From positions 1 to 13,561 of the forward strand of contig DAOUAJ010000176.1 in the NCBI GenBank assembly GCA_034433615.1: a DNA stretch of 13,561 bases, in the 5' to 3' direction. Positions 6,392 to 12,466 of the stretch are shown here, one piece after another. The notes beneath the pieces are model-generated. The model did no database searches and had not been told where the DNA came from. It saw nothing but the letters and a program-made list of their open reading frames with translations. The number at the start of each line of letters is the position of its first letter. Within the stretch, counting starts at the first letter, position 1. Made by a program: the position numbers and the translations under genes. Origin of the DNA: DAOUAJ01 sp034433615. GTDB taxonomy: Bacteria > Chloroflexota > Anaerolineae > DUEN01.

Positions 6392-8548
6392 TCAACGCAC
6401 CGGTGCGTTGACGCTATGCCTATTCCCTTCTACAACGGCATGGCGGGAGGGAAGCCCGCAGAATTGATCATAGTCAATCAAGTGGGTGACGGTGGGATGA
6501 TCGCCGCAGACCGGGCAAGCCTTATCTCGCTGGACCTTCAGCGTGCGGAATGTCATGTCTAAACCGTCAAACATGAGCAGCCGGCCCACCAGTGGTTCGC
6601 CGATCTGCAAGATATACTTGATGGCCTCTATTGCCTGCACGGACCCGACAATGCCGGGCAGGACGCCCAGGACGCCCGCCTCAGCGCACGACGGCACCTC
6701 GCCAGGCGGAGGTGGATCGGGGTACAGACAGCGATAGCATGGCCCACCTCGCGCCGGATCGAACACGGTCACCTGCCCCTCAAAGATGAAGATGCTGGCG
6801 TCCACCAACGGCTTCCGCAGCAGCACGCAGGCATCGTTGACCAGGTAACGGGTCGGAAAGTTATCCGAGCCGTTCAACACGATGTCGTACTGGCCGATGA
6901 TGTCGAGCGCGTTGCTGGAGTCGAGCAGAACCTGGTGTGGCACCACTTTCACATCGGGATTGATCTCCCGCAGCCGGTCAGCGGCCGATTCCACCTTGGG
7001 ACGGCCGATGTCGCTCTGGCCGTGGAGGATCTGGCGTTGCAGGTTGGACAGGTCCACCGCGTCGAAGTCCACAATGCCGATGGTGCCGACGCCTGCGGCC
7101 GCCAGGTAGAGCGCCGCTGGCGATCCCAGCCCACCCGCGCCGATCAGCAATGCCTTTGCTTCCAGAAGCTTGAGCTGCCCCGCCTCTCCGATCTCCGGGA
7201 TAATGATGTGGCGGCTATAGCGGGTGCGTTGCTCGTCGTTAAGGATACGCGGGACGACGAAGGGAAGCCCGTTATTCTTCCACTGGTTGAACCCACCGCG
7301 CATCGAGAAGACGTTGGTGTACCCCATCGCCTGCAGGTCGCGCGCCCCCAGCAACGAGCGAACCCCGCCGGCGCAGTAGACCACAATGGGTGCGTCCCGA
7401 TTCGGCTGGATTTCCTCGATGCGTAGCTCCAGAAAGCCGCGTGGGACAAAGCGCGCCTCTGGTACATGCCCTTGGACCCACTCGTCGCGCTCACGGATGT
7501 CCACAACGGTCAGCTTCTCGCCTGTGTCCAGGCGCCGTTTCACTTCATGGACGTCCAGTTCGGGGACACGAGCGCGCGCCTGGGCCAGAATCTGGTCACG
7601 CGTGACCTTGCCCATCGGTGCAACGGTCGGCTCCGCTGCTATCACCGACCCGGCCGATGAGGTAGGAAGCCCGCACGGCCCTACGGTCGCCTGGCTGACG
7701 CCGGTGACCATCCCCGGCCTCTCCAGAGCGCGTCGACTCCACTCGGCCCATGACCCTTCATAGTTGCGCACGCGAGGGTATCCGGCCAGCCGTAGCGCCC
7801 AATACGTATGGGCTGAGCGAGCGCCGGTTTCGCAATAGACGACCACCTCTTTGTCCGGCGTGATCCCTGCCTCTGCAAATTGGCGATGGAAAGCTGTCCC
7901 GCTCCGATAGCGCTGGACGATCCCGGGGCTGACGTTCCCCTCCCACGGCAGATTGATCGCACCGGGCAGATGTCCTCGCTGGAATTCCTGGGACGTTCGG
8001 GTGTCTATCAAAACCACCCCGGGATGGCCCAGATGAGCTGCGATCCATTCCGCAGTGGCCAGCTTGCTCTCGTCAGGCCGGGCACGATACTCCGTGGGCG
8101 TGATCACCGGCTCTTCTGTGGTGACCTCTCCGTCGTTTTCCAGCCAGGCCTGCCATCCCCCGTCGAGGAGGGAGACACGAGCCTGGCCCCAGTAGTCCAA
8201 CAGCCAGGCAAGCAGGGCTGCCAGCGGCCCTCCCGAGTCGTCGTAGATCACCACATGGTCGTCTCGCGATAGCCCCAGCCGCCCCAGGACCGCTTCGCCC
8301 GTTGCCTGCGGAACGAGCTTACCGGGTACCCCGTCCACCACGGTGAATAACTGCTGCATGTTCAGGTAAACCGCTCCTGGAATGTGCCCCCACGGATAGC
8401 CGGACCGGAACTGCTCTAAGGGTGGGCGGACATCCACCACCCGCAGTCTTTGATCCAGCGCTTTCTGCCGGGCTAGCTCATCCAGATGCTGCCGCAGCCA
8501 TTCCACATCTACCAGGAAAGTCACCAGGTCTTCAATTTTCTTGGTCAC
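6392..8548 (-). CDS. moeB: Triple-rhodanese / MoeB-ThiF E1-like sulfur-carrier activating enzyme
   Basis: A 718-residue fusion that should adenylate the C-terminal Gly of a ubiquitin-like carrier and load it with sulfur. Rhodanese 1 (about 13-140) has Asp103 where the catalytic Cys belongs (VIYDDSGG), so it is inactive. Rhodanese 2 (about 160-275) has Cys239 in Y-C-E-T-G-A-R-S. After a linker (about 281-315), rhodanese 3 (about 328-430) has Cys392 in Y-C-A-G-G-V-R-S. The E1 domain (about 437-700) has the ATP loop G-A-G-G-L-G-S-P (470-477), D-F-D-x-V-D-L-S-N-L-Q-R-Q (494-506), G-S-D-N-F-P-T-R (560-567) and a zinc site C604-x-x-C607 / C678-x-x-C681; Cys621 is a possible persulfide acceptor. The start is the GTG at 8548: AAGGAG precedes it and it overlaps the tusA stop (GTGA), implying translational coupling. 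Mycobacterium MoeZ is MoeB-first with one C-terminal rhodanese; this order is reversed and larger. Confidence 0.88.
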   Translation of the reverse strand: MTKKIEDLVTFLVDVEWLRQHLDELARQKALDQRLRVVDVRPPLEQFRSGYPWGHIPGAVYLNMQQLFTVVDGVPGKLVPQATGEAVLGRLGLSRDDHVVIYDDSGGPLAALLAWLLDYWGQARVSLLDGGWQAWLENDGEVTTEEPVITPTEYRARPDESKLATAEWIAAHLGHPGVVLIDTRTSQEFQRGHLPGAINLPWEGNVSPGIVQRYRSGTAFHRQFAEAGITPDKEVVVYCETGARSAHTYWALRLAGYPRVRNYEGSWAEWSRRALERPGMVTGVSQATVGPCGLPTSSAGSVIAAEPTVAPMGKVTRDQILAQARARVPELDVHEVKRRLDTGEKLTVVDIRERDEWVQGHVPEARFVPRGFLELRIEEIQPNRDAPIVVYCAGGVRSLLGARDLQAMGYTNVFSMRGGFNQWKNNGLPFVVPRILNDEQRTRYSRHIIIPEIGEAGQLKLLEAKALLIGAGGLGSPAALYLAAAGVGTIGIVDFDAVDLSNLQRQILHGQSDIGRPKVESAADRLREINPDVKVVPHQVLLDSSNALDIIGQYDIVLNGSDNFPTRYLVNDACVLLRKPLVDASIFIFEGQVTVFDPARGGPCYRCLYPDPPPPGEVPSCAEAGVLGVLPGIVGSVQAIEAIKYILQIGEPLVGRLLMFDGLDMTFRTLKVQRDKACPVCGDHPTVTHLIDYDQFCGLPSRHAVVEGNRHSVNAPVR

Positions 8549-8778
8549 GACTTCGCTCCTTCGTCCGGTCGGCTCAGTGTGATGACCCATTCCGGTGAAC
8601 CGGTTTCCTTGATCTGCCACTGGAATCCCAGCCGACGCGCCTGAGCGGGGATGGTCTCCAGAGCGGGCGCATGATCGGTGATGACTTCCAGGATCTCGCC
8701 CCTGGGCAAACGCTTCATGGCCTCTACTGCTTTCAGCATCGGGTAAGGGCAAATCTCGCCTCGCACGTCCAGTTTCAT
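8545..8778 (-). CDS. tusA: TusA-family sulfur carrier protein
   Basis: A 77-residue protein, about the normal length for TusA/SirA. TusA proteins hold sulfur as a persulfide on one Cys and pass it between rhodaneses, cysteine desulfurases and acceptor enzymes in the cytosol. The signature C-P-x-P is at Cys10-Pro11-Tyr12-Pro13, near the N-terminus as expected, followed by the usual amphipathic helix (residues 14-23) and a G-E-I-L-E-V strand. The start is the ATG at 8778 with an AAGGAGAG site 6 nt before it; the frame stays open upstream but without a better start. The stop overlaps the start of the E1-rhodanese gene by 4 nt. That coupling suggests TusA hands sulfur to the rhodanese domains of the next protein, which then load the CysO-like carrier. 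TusA next to YeeE transporters is a recurring arrangement. Confidence 0.92.
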   Translation of the reverse strand: MKLDVRGEICPYPMLKAVEAMKRLPRGEILEVITDHAPALETIPAQARRLGFQWQIKETGSPEWVITLSRPDEGAKS

Positions 8779-8944
8779 GATCACTCTCCTTTCCAACTTC
8801 TCCCCAGGCCCTTTCAAGGGTAGATCTTTCTGCCCGATGTGGGGCGAGCGTTTCCAGGACGACCAGGGGAGGTCAGGAAGGGAAAGCCCCTCCAAACCAC
8901 CCCTTGCGTCAGGAGCGCTGTGTTAGGAAAAACCTACCCTCGAG

Positions 8945-8961
8945 AGGAGGCTGCTCCTCCT
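8945..8961 (-). other. Small hairpin between the lipoprotein rhodanese and tusA
   Basis: AGGAGG (8945-8950) and CCTCCT (8956-8961) form a 6-bp stem with a 5-nt loop. On the minus strand a GGTTTTTCC run follows about 10 nt later, too far for a standard intrinsic terminator. It lies in the 226-bp gap between two sulfur genes and could partly attenuate read-through or be a processing site. The rest of the gap (8779-9004) shows no gene. Confidence 0.3.
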
Positions 8962-9004
8962 TACCTTCGCAGGGAAGGATGCCGGGAGGGCAGGTCCTCT
9001 GTTG

Positions 9005-9928
9005 TTACCGCTCGATGGGGAGGTCGGTGCGGTTACCCCATTCCTCCCAGGAACCATCGTAGTTCGCGACGTTCTCAAAACCGAGCAACTGGGAAAGCAC
9101 AAACCAGGAATGCGCGGCTCGCACGCCTGTCTGGCAGTACGTGATCACTTGCTGGTCCGGTTTGATCCCGGCCTGCTCATACAGCTTCCGAAGCTCGGCA
9201 GCCGGCTTAAAGGTACCGTCAGGGTTCACCTGGTTTGTCCACTCCAGGTTGATGGCGCCGGGGATGTGCCCGCCGCGAGCGGAGCGAACATCCTGCCCGG
9301 TGTACTCTTTCGGCCCTCGCGCATCTACGATGGCCTTTCCCGGCTGATTCAGATCCGCCAGCACCTGCTCCCAGGTAGCCCGGATAGCCAGGTCAGGCTC
9401 GCCAGCTTTGTAGGTTGCGGGGGACACGCGGGGGACCTCCTGACTCAACTCGCGTCCCTCGGCCACCCACTTCTTGCGGCCGCCGTCCAGGATGCGAACG
9501 TCCTGGTGACCATAGTATTTCAGCGTCCAGAAAGCTCGCGCGGCGAACAGGCTGTTCGTGTCGTCGTACAGGACCACCGTAGTCTGGTTATCAATCCCCA
9601 GCCGTCCCAGCAGGGCCTCCAGTTGCGCTGCGGTGATGATCTGCCCCTTCACCGGATCGTCTGGGTTCGTTAAGTCGCTTTGCCAGTTGACGTACACAGC
9701 CCCCGGAATGTGCCCTTCGGCGTACACCTCCGGCTTGTTGCTCACATCCACCAGGCGTACGCCTGCCTTTTGCAGATTCTCTGCCACCCAGGCCGTGTCC
9801 ACCAATACCTCTGGATGGGCGAATCCCGGGGCGGCTGGCGCCCGCTCGGCTGGAGCCGGCGTGGCGGGCACCACGCAACCTATCAGAATCACCGCTACAG
9901 CAATCAGCAAAACTCCTATGGACTTCAT
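9005..9928 (-). CDS. Lipoprotein tandem-rhodanese sulfurtransferase (SseA-like)
   Basis: A 307-residue two-domain rhodanese exported as a lipoprotein. The signal peptide has a hydrophobic core (residues 6-16) and lipobox L-I-G-C with Cys18 as the lipidated residue, then an Ala/Pro linker (21-34). Domain 1 (about 40-160) has an Asp-Asp (122-123) in the active loop instead of Cys, as is usual for the structural half. Domain 2 (about 180-300) has the catalytic loop Y-C-Q-T-G-V-R with Cys265. Such enzymes transfer the outer sulfur of thiosulfate or 3-mercaptopyruvate to a thiol. The lipid anchor places it on the outer face of the membrane, beside the YeeE-type transporter encoded 241 bp upstream, so it may prepare or capture the sulfur source. 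The start ATG at 9928 has AGGAGGG about 10 nt upstream. The gene has its own structured leader. Confidence 0.88.
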   Translation of the reverse strand: MKSIGVLLIAVAVILIGCVVPATPAPAERAPAAPGFAHPEVLVDTAWVAENLQKAGVRLVDVSNKPEVYAEGHIPGAVYVNWQSDLTNPDDPVKGQIITAAQLEALLGRLGIDNQTTVVLYDDTNSLFAARAFWTLKYYGHQDVRILDGGRKKWVAEGRELSQEVPRVSPATYKAGEPDLAIRATWEQVLADLNQPGKAIVDARGPKEYTGQDVRSARGGHIPGAINLEWTNQVNPDGTFKPAAELRKLYEQAGIKPDQQVITYCQTGVRAAHSWFVLSQLLGFENVANYDGSWEEWGNRTDLPIER

Positions 9929-10169
9929 TTTTGCAGACCCTCCTTAACCTCCAATAGATTTGACTGAGTGCAGCCTTCTCACAGCGGAGGCGGAGGATGC
10001 CACGTTACCGATAGGGGGAACCGGATCAGTTGATCTGTCTCGGGCGGGCACACCTCCCCTCCGCCCAAGACAGATGCATCTTCTATTGATAAATCTTGTA
10101 CCGATAACCATTCGTTCAATCTTTTGATTCGTTGTCATATCCCCGGTGAACAAATACTCAGAGGGTTGA
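9929..10169 (-). promoter_or_regulatory. Structured leader of the lipoprotein rhodanese gene
   Basis: A 241-bp gap with an AT-rich upstream part (10081-10160), which could hold a weak internal promoter, although none matches the consensus well. The main element is a strong hairpin: ATCTGTCT (10033-10040) pairs with AGACAGAT (10068-10075), extended after one mismatch by GGGCGG (10042-10047) with CCGCCC (10061-10066), leaving a 13-nt loop. Downstream on the transcript, CCTCCGCC can instead pair with GGCGGAGG inside that hairpin, and its CCTCC parts could also mask the GGAGG of the ribosome binding site. This resembles a translational switch. Part of the stem sequence recurs in the cysO leader. 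No known riboswitch class was recognised. Confidence 0.5.
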
Positions 10170-11396
10170 TCACATCAGGCGTTTGATTACCTGCACGCCC
10201 AAGAACGCGCCAACTGCCAGCGACGCCCCAAACGCCCATCCGTTCAGGGCGAGGGATGGGATCGCCGAGAAGAAGGCGCCGATGGTGCAACCGACGGCCA
10301 GGCCGGCACCGTAACCCATCAGGATGCCACCCCCCAGTGCTTGCCAATAACGGCGGCGATCCGCCGGCACGCGAATCTTGAACTCGCCGGCCAGTACTGC
10401 CGCCAACAAAGAGCCAAAGACCAAGCCAACGTCCAACATCAATCCATGGGTCAGCACACCACTTTGGGGTACCAGCGTGCAACCTGAAAGTTGATCCATG
10501 CCCAGAAGTGGGCCAGCCGAGAGTCCTATCAGCCCGGCCAGGGCATCGGCCCAGCGCGCCAGTTCGCCAGTCACGCCCCACGGGTGACGGTAGGCATACT
10601 CGAACACGTTGAGCGCGCCCAGTCCCAGCCCGGCCAGCGTCACCGGCCAGGCTCGCACGAAGATTGTGCGATGGAGGTCGCTCAGCCGCTCGCGAAACGT
10701 CGGGCCACTTGCCGTCGCGGGCGGCTCAGGGAACCAGATCCCACCACGCGCCTCCCACCAGAGCACCAACAGGTACAATGCGCCCAGGGCCAGCAATGTC
10801 AGCACGACGGCTCCGCCGTATCCCAGGTACCTGGGCAGCCACACCGTTGGCTGCTTGGAGATATGGACCTGCCACCACCAGTTCCAGGTGCGGCTTGCCA
10901 TCCACAGCCCGCTCAGGATACCTCCCATCGCGACCCACGACGCCACGTACCCTTCACCCATGCGGTACAGGGACCCCGAGACGCACCCACCAGCCAGCAC
11001 CATCCCCAGCCCAAACAAGACCCCACCCACTACGGTGTGCCAGCCAAGGGGCACCACATGCGCGTCGGGCGGCAAGATACCCAGGGCCGGGTTGGGTGTC
11101 ATGTTAGACATGACCAGGCTGAATCCCAGTGTTGCTACGGCCATACCGCCCAGGATCGCTCGCATCACTCGGCCTTGCTGGAGCAGGAACACGTCCCGGA
11201 AGGCTGAGGCAAAGCAGAATCGGCTGCGTTGCAGTACAAAGCCAAACGCCAGCCCAAACAGCCAGAAGATGGCCAAAGCTCGATCGGTGTAGCTGACCCC
11301 AACAGGGATCAAGATCGCCACAGCTACAGCAACATTTGCCAGGACCTGGTTCAGGTCACTGCGCGATACCATCCTGGTTTCTGACGACGCGATCAC
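10170..11396 (-). CDS. yeeE: YeeE/YedE-family (TsuA-like) thiosulfate/sulfur transporter
   Basis: A 408-residue polytopic membrane protein with about nine to eleven hydrophobic helices. YeeE/YedE proteins import thiosulfate or other reduced sulfur by relaying it along conserved cysteines. The family landmarks are present in both halves: Q-R-S-R-F-C-F (Cys61), A-G-G-C-V-S-G (Cys138), S-G-C-T-L (Cys306) and G-L-A-V-G-C-T-I-G-A-F-F-S (Cys370). I prefer the GTG start at 11396 because GGGAGG lies 8 nt before it; the ATG at 11426 adds ten residues and has no site. It sits between the cysO-like carrier and a surface rhodanese, with tusA nearby. Genetic coupling of YeeE with TusA is well known, so it probably supplies the sulfur for the cluster. 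The substrate is inferred from the family; selenium or another sulfur anion cannot be excluded. Confidence 0.88.
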   Translation of the reverse strand: MIASSETRMVSRSDLNQVLANVAVAVAILIPVGVSYTDRALAIFWLFGLAFGFVLQRSRFCFASAFRDVFLLQQGRVMRAILGGMAVATLGFSLVMSNMTPNPALGILPPDAHVVPLGWHTVVGGVLFGLGMVLAGGCVSGSLYRMGEGYVASWVAMGGILSGLWMASRTWNWWWQVHISKQPTVWLPRYLGYGGAVVLTLLALGALYLLVLWWEARGGIWFPEPPATASGPTFRERLSDLHRTIFVRAWPVTLAGLGLGALNVFEYAYRHPWGVTGELARWADALAGLIGLSAGPLLGMDQLSGCTLVPQSGVLTHGLMLDVGLVFGSLLAAVLAGEFKIRVPADRRRYWQALGGGILMGYGAGLAVGCTIGAFFSAIPSLALNGWAFGASLAVGAFLGVQVIKRLM

Positions 11397-11440
11397 AGCC
11401 TTTCCTCCCTCAACCTCCGTGTACATAACACGCCACTTTA

Positions 11441-11556
11441 GCAGTCAGCGATCGGCGATCAGCGATTAGCCACTCTGGCTGGAGGCTGACGGCTGCCTGT
11501 GGCCCGCACTTGTGGTCTTCGCCTCTCAGAAGACCATGGGCTAAAAGCTGACGGCT
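11441..11556. repeat. Short dispersed-type repeats and a hairpin between cysO and yeeE
   Basis: TCAGCGATC at 11444-11452 recurs as TCAGCGATT a few bases later. GCTGACGGCT occurs at 11485-11494 and again at 11547-11556. Between them TGGTCTTC (11513-11520) pairs with GAAGACCA (11529-11536) around an 8-nt loop. Sequences of this AGCTGACGGCTAA kind are common intergenic filler in some Chloroflexota (from memory). The last copy lies inside the 3' end of the cysO-like gene, where it encodes the residues after Gly-Gly. The hairpin lacks a T-tract on the minus strand. Confidence 0.5.
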
Positions 11557-11843
11557 AACTGCTGCGAACTACAGCCCCCTGCCATCGCCGGCACAATGGA
11601 AATCCGATCCCCTTCGGCGACAGGGGTAGCCTTGCCTTGCAAGGTGCGGATCTCCTCTTCGTTGACGTAGATGTTGATGAATCGTTTGAACTCGCCCGTC
11701 TCGTCCATCAGTCGGTCCCGAATGCCGGGGAATTGAGCTTCCAGGTCCTCGATTACGCTGAGGATGTCTGTTCCCTTGGCTTGCACCCGTGACTGACCAC
11801 CGGTCAGCCGGCGCAAAGGGGTCGGAATGTTCACTGTCGCCAT
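11541..11843 (-). CDS. cysO: CysO/MoaD-type ubiquitin-like sulfur carrier with a C-terminal extension
   Basis: A 100-residue beta-grasp protein. It resembles Mycobacterium CysO (from memory) in the I-P-T-x-L-R-x-x-T-G-G-Q start (6-17), I-x-D-L-E-A near residues 31-36, G-I-x-x-R-L-M-D (40-47) and F-I/V-N-I-Y-V-N (55-61), ending in I-V-P-A-M-A-G-G at 83-90. Such carriers are adenylated on the final Gly, converted to a thiocarboxylate and used by CysM to make a carrier-cysteine adduct. Here the reading frame continues ten residues past Gly90 (starting Cys-Ser-Ser), so the Gly-Gly is not free and would need trimming, as for some carriers processed by JAMM proteases. The ATG at 11843 has GGGAGGG 6 nt upstream. 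It is the first gene after the promoter and terminator-bearing leader, and the cysM-like gene is in the same cluster. A MoaD role is less likely because no other molybdopterin genes are present. Confidence 0.85.
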   Translation of the reverse strand: MATVNIPTPLRRLTGGQSRVQAKGTDILSVIEDLEAQFPGIRDRLMDETGEFKRFINIYVNEEEIRTLQGKATPVAEGDRISIVPAMAGGCSSQQLAVSF

Positions 11844-11881
11844 CGTTACCCTCCCTGCGTATGATGTAATGTTCTTGTAAG

Positions 11882-11907
11882 CTTCCGAAGTTCGGAGACT
11901 TCGGAAG
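11882..11907 (-). other. Hairpin between the leader terminator and the cysO start
   Basis: CTTCCGAAG (11882-11890) is the exact reverse complement of CTTCGGAAG (11899-11907), giving a 9-bp stem with an 8-nt loop. It lies about 17 nt after the T-tract of the leader terminator and 38 nt before the cysO start codon on the transcript. It may protect the 5' end of transcripts or be a small dispersed palindrome; the sequence does not decide. Confidence 0.55.
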
Positions 11908-11924
11908 TCTTAATGACCGCTGAT

Positions 11925-11969
11925 AAAAAAAGGGACTCACCGTGGCCTGATGGCCATGCGATGAGTCCC
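11925..11969 (-). terminator. Intrinsic terminator within the cysO leader (attenuator)
   Basis: On the minus strand GGGACTCA pairs with TGAGTCCC (8 bp). The stem then continues with three more pairs, a 2-nt bulge and TGGCC/GGCCA around an ATCA loop, making about 16 bp in all. Seven T residues follow immediately (A-run at 11925-11931 on the plus strand). It lies after the predicted transcription start and about 80 nt before the cysO start codon, so it can only act as a leader attenuator or to stop upstream read-through. Its 5' arm has an alternative partner upstream. Confidence 0.88.
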
Positions 11970-12193
11970 ACACATGATCCGTATATCTGATGACTTTCAT
12001 CTGGTGTAAGACAGCTTACCTATGCCGCAGCACCAAATGAAAATCAAGTGAACGATTTTCGGCTTAGCCTGATACGCGACGCAGGGTTACCACGCTGGCG
12101 TGACTCATCGCATCTGTCAACGGGCGGGGACAACCGGCCCATCCACCAGGCTCATTCCTGAGGTGGCCGGCTGCTCCCGCTACGGACAGATGC
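11956..12193 (-). promoter_or_regulatory. Candidate riboswitch/attenuator leader of cysO
   Basis: On the transcript the region opens with a long stem: a 9-bp P1 (GACAGATGC at 12185-12193 with GCATCTGTC at 12110-12118), then CCCGC/GCGGG (12176-12180 with 12124-12128), then GGCCGG/CCGGCC (12165-12170 with 12134-12139) and a tip closed by CCTG/CAGG. Directly after P1, bases 12102-12113 (GACTCATCGCAT on the plus strand) are perfectly complementary over 12 nt to 11956-11967, which includes most of the 5' arm of the terminator. This antiterminator also takes four bases from P1. P1 plus terminator (off) and antiterminator (on) are thus mutually exclusive. Smaller hairpins (GAAAATC/GATTTTC and GTAAG/CTTAC) lie between. 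No known riboswitch or T-box consensus was recognised; the ligand is unknown. Confidence 0.7.
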
Positions 12194-12281
12194 ACATTAG
12201 CAACGTCAACGATTGCCAGCCCGTTGGCTGGAAGGCGAAACCCATGCTCACGTACGCTCCAGATCTCTACTTGGGGTAATT

Positions 12282-12309
12282 ATTATACCCACATTCGAGA
12301 TATTGTCAA
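12282..12309 (-). promoter_or_regulatory. Sigma-70-type promoter of the cysO operon
   Basis: On the minus strand a perfect -35 TTGACA (12304-12309) and a perfect -10 TATAAT (12282-12287) are separated by 16 nt. Transcription should begin near 12275, giving a leader of about 430 nt before cysO. A 7-bp inverted repeat, GGGGTAA (12273-12279) and TTACCCC (12317-12323), flanks the promoter exactly and could be an operator pair. Confidence 0.85.
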
Positions 12310-12387
12310 AGATGGGTTACCCCACGTTCGTGGCCTACTTCGTCTACGTGCCCGGCCGGTTAATCAATGTGGTGACGGCGGGGGGAT

Positions 12388-12465
12388 GACGCGGAGACAC
12401 GGAGACTCTCTACGTCTCCGCGTCCCTGTGTCTCCATGTCTCCCTGTCACCGTGTCATCGCGTCC
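12388..12465. repeat. GTCTCC-rich palindromic repeat after pstB
   Basis: GACGCGGAGAC (12388-12398) is the exact reverse complement of GTCTCCGCGTC (12414-12424), an 11-bp stem with a 15-nt loop. The following 40 bp repeat variants of GTGTCTCC and CGCGTCCC. It begins right after the pstB stop codon on the minus strand and could act as a transcription end, but there is no T-tract. Such 'ggagacacggagac' strings are typical dispersed intergenic repeats, recognised here only by appearance. Confidence 0.6.
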
Positions 12466-12466
12466 C

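Noticed and set aside
6393..8752. Longer form of the E1-rhodanese protein beginning at 8752
   Set aside because: The extra 68 residues are an out-of-frame reading of tusA; the GTG at 8548 has a good ribosome binding site and overlaps the tusA stop.
11541..11843. Role as the small subunit of molybdopterin synthase (MoaD)
   Set aside because: No moaE, moaA or moaC gene is present, while cysM and sulfur transport genes are; the sequence also resembles CysO more closely. It cannot be fully excluded.
11843..12193. T-box leader for cysteine tRNA
   Set aside because: TGGTAACC and TGGCATCC vaguely resemble the T-box core in the two leaders, but each has an extra base, they are not next to the terminator, and no Stem I signature was found.
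12388..12465. CRISPR-like repeats
   Set aside because: The GTCTCC units are too short and irregular and have no spacers of constant length.
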